A DNA stretch of 40,000 nt from Prorocentrum cordatum (GCA_963575745.1 CAUYUJ010001314.1:118494-158493), one strand, 5' to 3'; shown: positions 1 to 9,807, counted from the stretch's first letter. Numbers and translations are program-made. Notes: generated by a model from the letters alone, not told the origin.

Positions 1-1229
1 TGAATCTGTATTGTCCAGGATACAAAAATCACCATGTTGGCCTGGACATTAAAATCAACCCTTCACGGTGACCGATTGGATTTTGAAGTTAACGTGGGCT
101 CTTGTGAATGTTTTTGATTGTGGTCAATGCAGCACTCCCCGCGCACGCGGGCGCGCGCGTATGCGCGCGTACGCGCCATGCGCCCTTGCCTGATGAGGTT
201 TGCATTGTCAGCATACATAGGTTCTGTAGTGGGCGCGGCCATTGGGCCTCGCCGACGCGCCCGTGCATGGTGCGCGCGTTTGCGCAGATCTTCGGTCGCG
301 ACAATCTATGGGCCCTGCCCGTGCGTCGCGCACGAGGGCGCGCCGATCCCTGGCCGTGGCCAAGGTTTCGCCTTTGCTTCCCCCGACGCATTTCTTGCGT
401 GGGCGCGCGGGATCTGGGGCGCGGCCGTTGGGCCCCGCCCATGCGTTGCATGCGTGGGCGCGCAGATTTCGGCGCACGACCATTGCGTTTCCGACGGGGG
501 CCAGGCAGGGTCCAGCCGCTACAGCGCCCCTCGGGTTTTTTGGGCAGCGCGGCCCCTGGCCGAGCAGCGCCCCGCAAGGGGCGCGTAGCGCGACTCTCTC
601 GGGGCATCGCGCACTTCGGTCGGTAAGCCGCTCGGCGACGATACTGTGAGATTACATGCGGCCAAGGCCCCCTGGGTTTCTTTGGCGATGCAACCTCAGA
701 CAAGATGTGGCGCGACGGGGGGTGCAGGGAAATTTCGCGGCCCGCCAATGCGCTTTCGGTTTCTTGGAAACTTGGGACTGGCCGTCTGGCGTTAGCGGCG
801 ACAAGAGAATATGTTACGGGCTTTCGCGGGGCACCCGAGAATTTCCGTTGGCCACGGGAACGCTGCCGCCATCCCATGTAGTTTACAGATCGCCGCGAGT
901 TTCTTTCCAAGCCGTGCTGGCGTATTCTATGAGCGCGGCCTGCTAAGAAACTGCTCGGGCCAGGGCCCCCTGGGTTTCTCCGTGTGACGCCGTCGGTTAA
1001 GAAACCCAAACCGTGGGCAAGAACTTTCGCGGGTTTTCAGGGTTCGGTTTCTTGCGAGGGTTTCTTGTGGCCGCGCCCCCACTGCGATGCCCTTGTGGCC
1101 GCGCCCCCACGGTAATGCTCGCGGAGCCTGTTTGTGCCGGAGCTCGGCGGCGCGTCAGGGTAGGGCTGGGGGAGTCAGGCGATCGCAAACATGGATCAAG
1201 GGGGCGTGGCTTACCGACGGGTCTCGTTT
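1..1229. other. GC-rich stretch without a supportable gene
   Basis: Several long overlapping ORFs exist on both strands here, but they are Arg/Ala/Pro-rich, mutually overlapping and carry no motif I recognise, as expected from GC-rich DNA with few stop codons. Positions about 236-480 hold a degenerate repeat in which blocks resembling GGGCCNNGCCC(A/G)TGCGT recur roughly every 60-70 bases (near 244, 310 and 429). Short phrases built on GGGTTTCTT recur near 670, 970 and 1050, and a GTGGCCGCGCCCCCAC phrase is duplicated near 1069 and 1096. I see no RNA gene or regulatory motif that I can defend. Confidence 0.5.
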
Positions 1230-2057
1230 TCATGGGAAATCGCAGATGTGTGCCGCCGAAAGATGCGGCGTTGGCAGCATTTTGGGGAGGAGGTGCCAAA
1301 TCCATGGATCGCTAATCCGTGTTCGCGCGCCCCCGAGGGAGGGGGGACGTCTTTCTGAGAAGGCCTGGGGTGTCCCGAAAGCCCCTCCTGCCTTCTCGAA
1401 GGAATCCTGCGTGTACTCCACCACCTTGGCCAGGCGGGTCCGTTCGACGTGCGCCGCAGTGTCGAGCTGCGATGGGGTGAGGACCACGGCAGGGGGCGCA
1501 GGCGGCGCCACCAGGTCGCCGAGGGAACCTTGAAGATCAGGACGCGCCGCCAAAAGAGCAGCCGCGGCGGCACGCAGCTGCTCAGCATGAGGGTCCTGCG
1601 TGGGCGCAGCAGGGGCGGCGGCAGGGGCACCACGTCCACCTCCACCTGCAGCACCTCGATCGACGTTGGCTCCACCGCACTTCGAGCACGTTTCATTCCC
1701 ACGATTGACGTATTCCCGATGGTTGCAGGGCGCGCGCACGTTGTACTGCCCCTGCTTACGCCTGCGATGGCGCCATCCACCATGATCATCCCGATGCCGA
1801 ACACGACGAGAGCGATCACCGTCATCATCCCGTTCATACTTGTGCCACGGAGGGGTCTTCGTCGTAGAAGACCAAGTCCAGGGCATTCGCCTTTGCGGAC
1901 AGGGGAACTGGAAACTCCACAGCTTACCCCCGCCCGTCAAGGCGAGACGAGAGTCGAGACATTCTGGTGCCTCGATCCAGACCTGGGCGAACAAGCCGAG
2001 AAACGGAAGCAAACCGCGGATTAGCGGTATCCACGTGTTCCAGTGTGGAACAAACAT
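1230..2057 (-). CDS. Putative retroelement-type ORF with a Cys-rich motif, headed by a DinoSL-like leader (275 codons)
   Basis: The ORF starts with ATG at 2057-2055 and stops at 1232-1230. The start is chosen because it directly abuts a DinoSL-like sequence (2058-2078) in the same orientation, so it would be the first codon of a trans-spliced message. Around residues 111-127 there is a Cys/His pattern (C111, H113, C124, C127, with CSKCGG at the end) preceded by Arg-rich sequence. It loosely resembles the small zinc fingers found in gag-like proteins of retroelements; the first cysteine pair is not a clean RanBP2-type pair. Residues about 130-240 are Ala/Pro/Leu-rich and read like normal protein, while the last 40 residues are less convincing. 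No family can be assigned. It may be a retroposed cDNA copy rather than a live gene. Confidence 0.4.
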   Translation of the reverse strand: MFVPHWNTWIPLIRGLLPFLGLFAQVWIEAPECLDSRLALTGGGKLWSFQFPCPQRRMPWTWSSTTKTPPWHKYERDDDGDRSRRVRHRDDHGGWRHRRRKQGQYNVRAPCNHREYVNRGNETCSKCGGANVDRGAAGGGGRGAPAAAPAAPTQDPHAEQLRAAAAALLAARPDLQGSLGDLVAPPAPPAVVLTPSQLDTAAHVERTRLAKVVEYTQDSFEKAGGAFGTPQAFSERRPPSLGGARTRISDPWIWHLLPKMLPTPHLSAAHICDFP

Positions 2058-2078
2058 ATTGAGCCAAAGTGGCTACGG
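2058..2078 (-). other. DinoSL-like spliced-leader sequence
   Basis: Read on the minus strand this matches the 21-nt core of the dinoflagellate spliced leader at 19 positions. The differences are a C for T at position 10 and a T at the last position. The ATG of the ORF at 2057 follows with no gap. In dinoflagellates this leader is added to mRNAs by trans-splicing and is not normally found in front of genes, except where a mature mRNA has been reverse transcribed back into the genome. That is the interpretation preferred here. Confidence 0.8.
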
Positions 2079-2079
2079 G

Positions 2080-2271
2080 GCGAGGAGGAGGCGGAGGAGG
2101 AGGAGGAGGAGGAGGAGGAGGAGGAGGAACAGGAACAGGAGCAGGGGAGGGGCAAGAGGGAGGAGGGAGGAGGAGGAGGAGGAATAGGCGGATGAGGAAG
2201 AGGAGGAGGAGGAGGAGGAGGAGGAGGAGGAGGAGGAGGAGGAGGAGGAGGAGGAGGAGGAGGTGGTAGAG
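2080..2271 (+). repeat. (GGA)n microsatellite
   Basis: Nearly pure GGA/GAG trinucleotide repeat, interrupted around 2128-2200 by AGGAACAGGAGCAGGGG-type variants. Read in various frames it gives poly-Glu, poly-Arg, poly-Gly or, on the other strand, poly-Leu/Pro/Ser ORFs that should not be taken as genes. It lies immediately upstream (minus sense) of the DinoSL-like site. Confidence 0.95.
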
Positions 2272-3399
2272 GAGGTGGTAGAGGAAGAGGAGGAGGCTTC
2301 GGAGGGCCATCGGAGGCGAACTGGCGAGCGACAAACACATTGATTTTCCACAGGTGCTGAAATAATGTTGGCATCTTCGTGGCTCTCTTTGGGGGTGCTC
2401 CCTGGCCACTCGGAGCCTTCTTGGAGCGGTCTTGGGGCCTCTTGGAGCAGATTGGAAGCTGTTTCGAGCGATCTTACGCGATCTTGAGCCATGTTGGAAA
2501 CCATCTTGGGTTCCCTGATGCCTCTTGGGGTCATCTTGAGTCATCTTGGATTCTTTAAACCACTCACGCCCAGAGGGCTGGTGGGATTCAAAATGGCAGA
2601 ACACGTGAAGTCGTGGAGTTACCGGCTTGTCGTACGCAGGAGGGTGCTCGTTTGCCAGAGGTCATATTCACACGCGCTGTCGACACCTTGCGAGCAGTGT
2701 TGTGCGGACGTGCCCAACATGGTGATCCTTTGATCTGAACAAGTTGCCTCGCCATCGCGCAGGATAGGAAGCGCTGACGGCGCGGCATCCACCCGAAGTC
2801 CACAGACTCCGGGGAACCGTCTTGATTTTGATGCCTTGCTCGCAGGGAGCCTTGCTTTGGTGGCCTTGATGCTTGCGTGTGTGTCGAGTGGTCAGAGTTG
2901 CAGATGTGTCGAGGGGAAGGACGCCTACGGCGTTGACAGCTGGCTGTTGCCATGCTTCATGCTCCCAGCCTCCCTCACACCAGCAAGCAAACCACGTCGG
3001 CAGACCCTCCGCGAAGCGTCGCTGTTCGCTAATTCGCTGTCGGTGTGTTTGCGTCTCATCGTTCTCCCGCTGCAATCTACACCCGCCCATAGCCCCCCCT
3101 CCCCCTTCCTCTTCCCGCCTTTCCCGCTTGCTTTTTCGAGGGACAGAAATCGTCATGATGGAAAGAGAGGCATGGACAGAAACTTGCGGAGGTCCACGCG
3201 GATTTCTTGGATCGGCGCTGGATCCCACTCCCTGGCGCGCGGAATGCGCCAGGGGCGGCGCCAGAGACGCCACCAGGGGGGGTCCAGCGCCGATCCAATA
3301 GATCCGCGCGGAGCGTCGGAGCCTGGGATGCCGTGGCGTCGCGCTCCCAGACGACGACTAGACACCGCGGCAGGGCCAGGTCGCGCACGGTGGCGAGCC
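2272..3399. other. No gene recognised; contains a piece of the CTTGG-type dispersed repeat
   Basis: Positions about 2375-2560 are built from phrases such as CTTGGAGC and CATCTTGGG, the same vocabulary as the repeat blocks at 28.8-30.1 kb and 35.2-35.5 kb. The phrase GCCCAGAGGGCTGGTGGGAT at about 2569 recurs near 31004, so the two ends of the window share a dispersed element. About 3090-3135 is pyrimidine-rich. The remaining ORFs carry no recognisable motif. Confidence 0.5.
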
Positions 3400-3404
3400 A
3401 AACC

Positions 3405-3570
3405 CAGACCCCCGACGTCGTGATTTTTTCGCAACGTCGACCCCCAGAGGTCTGGACCCTTTCCCCGGGGCCGGTTTTTCGTCCTGGGTCGTTATTTGAC
3501 GGCCCTGAGGCCCAGGAAGGACCCCCGGAGGCCGAAAGTATAGGACAACCTCCCGTGTTTTTTTTGTGTA
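3405..3570 (-). repeat. ~150-bp dispersed repeat, copy 1
   Basis: Reverse complement of a unit also found at 27987-28140 and 33296-33450 (plus) and 32918-33045 (minus). Shared landmarks are ACTTTCGGCCTCCGGGGG, GGGGCCGTC, GGGGAAGGGGTCCAGACC, GGGGGTCGACGTTGCG and a terminal GAAAAAATCACGACG. This copy runs directly into the (CATA)n microsatellite on its right. Confidence 0.85.
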
Positions 3571-3572
3571 TA

Positions 3573-4388
3573 TATATATGCATACATACATACATACATA
3601 CATACATACATACATACATACATACATCCATACACACATACATCCATACGTATATGCATGCATGCATGCATGCATGCATGCATGCATACATACATACCCA
3701 TACATACATACATACATACATACATACATACATGCCTACATGCCTACACACATACATACATGCATACATACATACATACGTACATACATACATACACACG
3801 CACACATACATACATGCATACATACATACATACATACACACATTCATAAAACCATACATACACACATACATGCATATATACATACATACATACATATATA
3901 CACATACAGACATGCATGCACACATACATATATACATACATACATACACACACAAACATACATACATGCATGCATGCATACATACATACATGCATGCACA
4001 CATTTATACATACATACATACATACATACATACATACATCCATACATACATACATACATACATATACACATACACATACACACATGCACACATACACACA
4101 TACACACGTACATACATACATACATACATACAAGCATACATACATACATGCATGCATGCATACATACATGCATACATGCATACATATATAGACATGTACA
4201 TACATACATACATACATACATACATCTATACATGCATACATACATACATGCATACAAATATACATACACACATGCATACATACACACACATACATACATA
4301 CATGCATGCATGCATGCATGCATGCATGCATGCATGCATGCATACATACATACACACATACACACATACACACATACAATCACATACA
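3573..4388 (+). repeat. (CATA)n / (GCAT)n microsatellite, ~0.8 kb
   Basis: Long tetranucleotide tract of CATA units with islands of ATGC repeats (3655-3688, 4302-4341) and ACAC variants. It gives long Tyr/His/Thr/Ile ORFs in the forward frames and Cys/Met/Tyr/Val ORFs in reverse, all shadows of the tetranucleotide. A matching tract in reverse orientation lies at 27368-27780. Confidence 0.98.
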
Positions 4389-4478
4389 TTACCTCTCTAC
4401 CCGGTTTGGGGGGACGCGGCCTAGGGGGGTCTAAGCTTCAGTCGGGAGGGCGCTCTGGCAGGAAGGGACTGCAAGGAT

Positions 4479-4499
4479 CCGTAGCCGTCTGGGCTCAAG
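4479..4499 (+). other. DinoSL-like spliced-leader sequence
   Basis: Matches the 21-nt DinoSL core at 18 positions: CCGTAGCC at the start and GGCTCAAG at the end are intact, and the differences fall at positions 9, 11 and 13. It is in sense orientation, about 285 bases upstream of the probable start of the broken tyrosine recombinase gene, consistent with retroposition of a trans-spliced mRNA. Confidence 0.7.
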
Positions 4500-4567
4500 G
4501 AACTGCCCGCACGGCAAAAACACCCACCATCATCCCCGAACACCACCACGTGCGCACCGCGCCCGCG

Positions 4568-4725
4568 GGCTTGCGCTCCGATCCTGCGGGGTTAGGGGCA
4601 GCAGGTACTAGCGGATAGCAGCTGCGCGCTCCCCTGGGGGGCCCCGCGTCCCAGGGGTTTGCGCTCCTGCCGCCGTGCTAGGGGTAGCAGGTGCCAGCGG
4701 TTAGCGGCAGCCCTTGGGGCCCCCG
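4568..4725 (+). repeat. Imperfect ~88-bp duplication
   Basis: The phrase TTGCGCTCC followed by a TTAGGGGCAGCAGGT-like stretch occurs at about 4571 and again at about 4659 (TAGGGGTAGCAGGT). Both copies lie between the DinoSL-like site and the recombinase reading frame, in what would be the 5' untranslated part of the retroposed message. Confidence 0.5.
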
Positions 4726-4783
4726 CCCAGGCCTCCTGCCCGCGCGCAAAGCGGTGGCAGACGGGCATTGGGGGGGGGTCCAG

Positions 4784-6798
4784 ATGGCGGGCGAGTGCCG
4801 CATCGGTGGCGTCATCGGCGAGCACGGCAACCCGCCGGAGGTCGGGGGGCGCCCGCCGCCGCCTACGCCGTGCCTGAAGTATGCCGTCGACGAGTACGTC
4901 GCGCCTGGGGAGGCGCAGAATCATGAGATATTCGCATGGCTGGGGGAGCACGACATTGCGTCCCTACCGGCCTTCGACATCCTCATCGACGAGTGGGCCG
5001 CGGAGCCTCCGCGCGGGCTAGCCCCTGCCCTCCAGTGGATTTTTGGGCGTTCGCGCAGGGGAAGGCCGAGCAGGCCTACGTCGCCACACAGAGGGTCGCA
5101 AAGGTCGGCGATACGCGCCGGCGGAGGTCGAGGCGGGCCCGCCGCGCCTGACTGAGGGCCGCTGCCTACTGCTAGCGCTGGCGCGGGCCCACCGTCGGCG
5201 CCGGTCACAAGGCGCGGACGGCGAGGGCGGTGACCAGGAGACCCAGGACAACGCCAGGCGCCAACAAGAGCTCCACAACGCCCTCCGCCTCGTGGAAGAG
5301 GTACGGGCGTTCAGCGGGAGATGCCGCTGCATGGAGGCGAGCGGCATTTCCGTCGATGACCAGCGGAAGCTCCTGGTTGAGCTGCTGGGGCGCAGAGCGA
5401 GGGTGGCAGCGACCGTGGCAGGCCACCTCAGGAGAGTCCGGCATTTTGTTGACTGGGCGTCGGCCCGGGGCCGCGCCATGGACAGCCTCGCCGACATCGG
5501 TTTCAAGTTCTACCTCGACAGCCTGCGCGAGCGGGGCCGAACGGTGCCCGGAGCTGCGTGCACGGCCCTCCACTGGCGGGACGAGGCGCTGCTCTTCGCA
5601 TGGCCGCTTGCCGACGAGCTGGCGCTCACCGCCGTGAAGGACGCGCGGGAGGCCGCGGCGAAGGACCGCGTGCAGGCGGAGCCGTTCACGCAGGCGATCA
5701 TGGACATGCTCCACGATGCTTTCTGGGGGGCCACTGGCGTCGAGCAGTGGGTCGTGGGCTTCGTGGTATGCTTGGCCTCCGCGGTGCTCCGCTGGGGCGA
5801 CCTCCACAGGTCGTGGGGGATGTGGCTAACCCTCGACGCCCTCTTCGGTACGTGCTACCGCATGAAGAGGAAAGCCGCGCCCGCCCCGTGGGCGGCGCTG
5901 CGGCACAACGCCATGGGCCGCGACTGGGGGGGGGGCGGTGGCCGTCGCTCACCGAGGCCGTCACCCCAGAGGCGGATTCTGGGCCCCCCCGGAAATGGGC
6001 GCGGCCGCACGTCGAGCACACCGCGGGCGACCGGCTTGAGCTTGCCGCGCCGCCGCGGAAGGGCCCCCACCACAACTGCTTGCGCATCCTGCAGTGGGTC
6101 TTGCGCAGAGCAGGGGTGGCCAGTGCCAAGCGGCCGTGCACGCTCCACTTCCCGCGCTTCTTCATGCCAGCAACGGTGCGCCAGATAGGCGGCTCGCGGG
6201 AAGAGGTAGCTGCGGTGGGGCACTGGGCCGAGGGGCCCGCGTGCCCCTCCAGCACGACCAAGCTCGCTGCTGCTCCGAGCTGCTGGTGAAAGCACGGGTG
6301 CGAAGCGCCATGAGGGGGGGCTTCATTGCTGCCGAAAGCTTCGCAGCGCCTACCTTTGGCGCGGGCGGCGCGGCTTCGGGCCAGCAGCGGCCAGCAGCGC
6401 GCCAGCGCGGCTGATCCAGGAAATGATCGGCGAGGCGAATGTGCCGCGGGGCAGGGCCAGGCAACGGCGGGCGCCAGGGCGCCCGCGAACGCGCGCAGCG
6501 GGGCGAGTTCTGGATCTGGAACGAGCGTTCCGCGCTCATGCACAGGAGCCCCCCTTCTGACCCCGCGCGCAGAAAGTGCACGCGCGCGAAGGACTTCGGC
6601 AGCAAGCCCCACTTCACGATGGTGTCGCCGGGCGACAGTGGCATCGACCGGACCCTTTTGCAGGGCGCGCTTCGGCCCCCAGTTGACATCGCTATCCCTG
6701 CATGGCAGCTTCCCGAGAGCAATGCGAGTGACGCGGGGGCGGGTGCCAGTCAGCCAGGGAACAGCTCGTGCTCCTCTTCATCTGAAACGGACGCGTGA
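4784..6798 (+). pseudogene. Broken tyrosine recombinase (YR) gene, possibly from a DIRS-like element
   Basis: The reading frame changes several times: frame 2 from ATG 4784 to about 5040, a different frame after that, frame 0 to about 5925, frame 2 to about 6240, then frame 1. Joined by eye, the parts follow the YR order. There is a helical N-terminal region (about 5200-5600), a first catalytic Arg in LRWGDL (codon 5790-5792), a basic YRMKRK hairpin region, an HFPR box (His 6146, Arg 6155) and a GHW box (His 6221). At the position where the nucleophilic Tyr is expected (codon 6253-6255) I read QHDQA, so Tyr appears replaced by His. A C-terminal tail with a short Ser-rich end stops at 6798. 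One frame change coincides with a G10 run at about 5926-5935, so sequencing error could explain that one. Family recall is by motif only. If correct, this is an inactive mobile-element recombinase. Confidence 0.6.
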
Positions 6799-6943
6799 AC
6801 TAGAATGCAGGCGCAGTCTGGAGTCTGCACGTTCATTGATGAGTTATCCCGGCAAAGCAACCTAACAGCGATGTGTAGGAGCATATCTGGAAGCATTCCC
6901 CTTAAGATCCAGATGAGAATCCAGTTGTAGAATTCTGCTGTTC

Positions 6944-8290
6944 TCGCAGTCGCAGTCGCATTCGCGATGACAGTCGCAGCGGCGACGGCAGTCGCAGTCA
7001 CAGCCTCAGCCTCAGCCTGCTTCAGCCTCAGCCTCAGCCTCAGCCTGCTTCAGCCTCAGCCTCAGTCTGCCTCAGCATCAGCCTGCCTCAGCCTCAGCCT
7101 CAGCCTGCCTCAGCCTCAGCCTCAGCCTCAGCCTCAGCCTCGGCCTGCCTCCGCATCAGCCTCCTCAGCCTCAGCCTCGGCCTCAGCCTCAGCCTCAGCC
7201 TGCTTCAGCCTCAGCCTCAGTCTGCCTTCAGCCTCGGCCTCAGCCTCAGCCTGCCTCAGCCTCAGCCTGCCTCAGCCTCAGCCTCATCCTCAGCCTGCCT
7301 CAGCCTCAGCCTGCCTCAGCCTCAGCCTCAGCCTGCCTCAGCCTCAGCCTCAGCCGGCTTCAGCCTCAGCCTCAGTCTGCCTTCAGCCTCGGCCTCAGCC
7401 TCAGCCTGCCTCAGCCTCAGCCTGCATCAGCCTCAGCCTCAGCCTCAGCCTGCCTCAGCATCAGCCTGCTTCAGCCTCAGCCTCAGCCTGCCTCAGCCTC
7501 AGCCTCAGTCTGCTTCAGCTTCAGCCTCAGGCCTTCAGCCTCGGCCTCAGCCTCAGCCTGCCTCAGCCTCAGCCTGCATCAGCCTCAGCCTCAGCCTCAG
7601 CCTGCCTCAGCATCAGCCTGCCTCAGCCTCAGCCCAAGAGCCTCAGCCTGCCTTCAGCCAGCATCACTGCCCCCCTCGGCTCAGCCTCAGCCTGCCTCAG
7701 CCTCAGCCTCAGCCTGCCTCAGCCTCAGCCTCAGCCTGCCTCAGCGTCAGCCTGCCTCAGCCTCAGCCTCAGCCTGCCTCAGCCTCAGCCTCAGCCTGCC
7801 TCAGCCTCAGCCTGCATCAGCCTCAGCCTCAGCCTCAGCCTGCCTCAGCATCAGCCTGCCTCAGCCTCAGCCTCAGCCTGCCTCAGCCTCAGCCTCAGCC
7901 TGCTTCAGCCTCAGCCTCAGTCTGCCTTCAGCCTCGGCCTCAGCCTCAGCCTCAGCCTCCTGCTCAGCCTCAGCCTCAGCCTCAGCCTCAGCCTGCCTCA
8001 GCATCAGCCTGCCTCAGCCTCAGCCTCAGCCTGCCTCAGCCTCAGCCTCAGCCTGCCTCAGCCTCAGCCTCAGTCTGCCTTCAGCCTCGGCCTCAGCCTC
8101 AGCCTGCCTCAGCCTCAGCCTGCATCAGCCTCAGCCTCAGCCTCAGCCTGCCTTTAGCATCAGCCTCAGCCTGCCTCAGCCTCAGCCTCAGCCTGCTTCA
8201 GCCTAAGCCTCAGTCTGCCTTCTGCCTCGGCCTCAGCCTCAGCCTGCCTCAGCCTCAGCCTGCATCAGCCTCAGCCTCAGCCTTCCTCAG
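6944..8290 (+). repeat. CAGCCT-type satellite with higher-order structure
   Basis: About 1.35 kb of CAGCCT and CTGCCTCAG hexamer-like units, open in one frame as a Ser/Ala/Leu-rich or Pro/Gln-rich peptide. A landmark phrase (CTTCAGCCTCGGCCTCAG) recurs near 7224, 7381, 7533, 7926 and 8080, with a variant near 8220, suggesting a higher-order period near 140-157 bp. The open frame follows from the six-base unit and is not good evidence for a gene. Confidence 0.95.
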
Positions 8291-8291
8291 C

Positions 8292-8626
8292 ATTCAAAAT
8301 GTTGCCCGGGAGTGGAGTTCTGGGAACTCGAAGAACACGAAGTGGCCTACAGTTGGCTCCGGGCATTCAAAATCATGCCGAGGAAACTCGAAGAGCACGA
8401 AGTGGCCTACAGTTGGCTCCGGGCATTCAAAATCATGCCCAGGAATGCAATTCTGGGAACTCGAAGACCACGAAGTGGCCTACAGTTGGCTCCGGGCATT
8501 CAAAATCATGCCCAGGAATGGAGTTCTGGGAATTCGAAGACCACGAAGTGGCCTACAGTTGGCTCCGGGCATTCAAAATCATGCCAAGGAGTGGAGTTCT
8601 GGGACCTCGAAGACCACGAAGTGTGT
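8292..8626 (+). repeat. 73-bp tandem repeat, five units
   Basis: Units begin with ATTCAAAAT at 8292, 8365, 8425, 8498 and 8571. Spacings are 73, 60, 73 and 73, so the second unit has lost 13 bases. Because 73 is not divisible by three, successive units present the same peptide in rotating frames (all three forward frames show the same 'YSWLRAFKIMPR' phrase). That argues against coding selection. Confidence 0.95.
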
Positions 8627-8765
8627 AACTAATTACTTTTAAAAACGACTTCCGTGGGTTCTCGCCGGCACCCGCTCAGACCCCCCTGGGGAGTCAAGAT
8701 GCTTTCTTTTGACACTATTAGAAACCTATCAGTCTTCGCTGTTAGGTAAAAAAGGTTGCATTTGC

Positions 8766-8800
8766 GAGACCCGCGGGTTTCGGGGAAACCCGTGGGTCCG
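8766..8800 (+). repeat. Short hairpin repeat, copy A
   Basis: Stem GACCCGCGGGTTT (8768-8780), loop CGGGG, stem AAACCCGTGGGTC (8786-8798); 12 of 13 positions pair as Watson-Crick and the remaining one as G-T. One of four related hairpins between 8.7 and 12.6 kb. Confidence 0.85.
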
Positions 8801-8809
8801 GTTTTTGTT

Positions 8810-8845
8810 CAGACCCGCTGGTTTCAGCGAAACCCGCGGGTCCGG
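8810..8845 (+). repeat. Short hairpin repeat, copy B
   Basis: Stem GACCCGCTGGTTT (8812-8824), loop CAGCG, stem AAACCCGCGGGTC (8830-8842), one mismatch. It lies just upstream of the degenerate gag-like region. Confidence 0.85.
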
Positions 8846-9007
8846 TAAAAACGCCCGGGGGCGGGGGCGGGGGGCGGGGGCTGCCCGCGTTGCAAGGGGG
8901 GCCGCTGACGGGGGGAGAGGCGCCCGGGCCGCAGTCATCCGCGCCAGGGCAACCAGCCTCCGACCTCGCGGCCCCGGAGAAGCCTGGCCTGAGCGACTGG
9001 CGCTGCC

Positions 9008-9807
9008 ATGGCGGCGTATTCGGTCGACGCCGCGCGGGCCTTGGACCCCGGCTTGCGAAACCCTCTCGAGGGGCGCAGGGTGCTTGAGGACGTCGCGAAG
9101 TGGCCGATCGACAAGGGCATCGTCGTCGTGGGTGGTTTCTCCGACCTCGCAGGCTCCAAGGAAACCGTCGCGACCGCGGCGCAGGGCGTCGGTGCCCCCA
9201 TCGCCGCCAACGACGCCTTGGAATGCCAGCCTGTCAAGGCGGCGTCCCGACGGGCCCTGGCCCTGACCAAGGCGGAGGGCGAGGCGAGGGCGCGCGGCGA
9301 GGATATCGTCCAGAAGTCCGTCTTCTCGACGGGCGACAGGAAGCGGCTCGACACCGCGACGAGCGAGTACTTCAAATTTCAGTGGCCCAGCTCCTTCTTT
9401 GTGGAGACGACGCGACGGTGGGGCGCCTCGTCAAGTTCTTCACTGAAGAGACCCGCTACGTGCCGCGCCTGGGCGAGGCCCGGGGCATCTTGGAGAAGGG
9501 CCCCGTGCACGCTGGGAAGGTGCTCCTCGTGATCTCGACGAACTCGGGCAGCGTGAGAGGCGGCCAAGGCGCCCCGGAGGAGACCGCGGTCAACGGCTTC
9601 GTGCAGTTCACCAAGCGCCACCTCATGCCCATGGTGGCACGCGCCCGTGCAGCGGGGCCAGACTGGGCGCGAACGGACCTCGCCCGCCTGCTCCAGTACC
9701 GCGAGTGGGCGCTGGACAAAGCGCACGAAGGCCCCCGCACCAGGGACAAGCTGCAGAAAGTCATCGAGGCAGGCTTGCAGATGCGCACCATGTGGGGCTT
9801 GGCCTAG
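9008..9807 (+). pseudogene. Degenerate ORF of unknown family, possibly the N-terminal part of a retroelement gag
   Basis: From ATG 9008 the frame reads as sensible protein to about 9400 (for example DKGIVVVGGFSDLAG). It then continues as sensible protein one frame away (from about ATVGRLVKFF to QMRTMWGLA) and ends at TAG 9805-9807, so a single frameshift near 9405 is inferred. In the same frame the sequence stays open beyond the TAG into the Cys-rich ORF starting at 9907, suggesting the stop could be a later mutation. I do not recognise the family. Its position ahead of a zinc-binding motif, RT and RNase H makes a gag-like role the natural guess, but nothing in the protein itself proves this. 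Confidence 0.45.

Noticed and set aside
89-1009. 306-codon minus-strand ORF and overlapping plus-strand ORFs
   Set aside because: Arg/Pro/Ala composition, heavy overlap on both strands and a degenerate repeat underneath point to stop-poor GC-rich DNA.
3207-4618. Long Tyr/His/Ile/Thr and Cys/Met/Val ORFs on both strands
   Set aside because: They are direct translations of the (CATA)n/(TATG)n tetranucleotide tract in every frame and show no other sequence.
6967-8157. 396-codon Ser/Ala/Leu ORF
   Set aside because: It is the hexamer satellite read in its one open frame; no flanking coding sequence or start context supports it.
8292-8626. Possible CRISPR-like array
   Set aside because: Units are contiguous without unique spacers and the sequence is eukaryotic; this is an ordinary tandem repeat.
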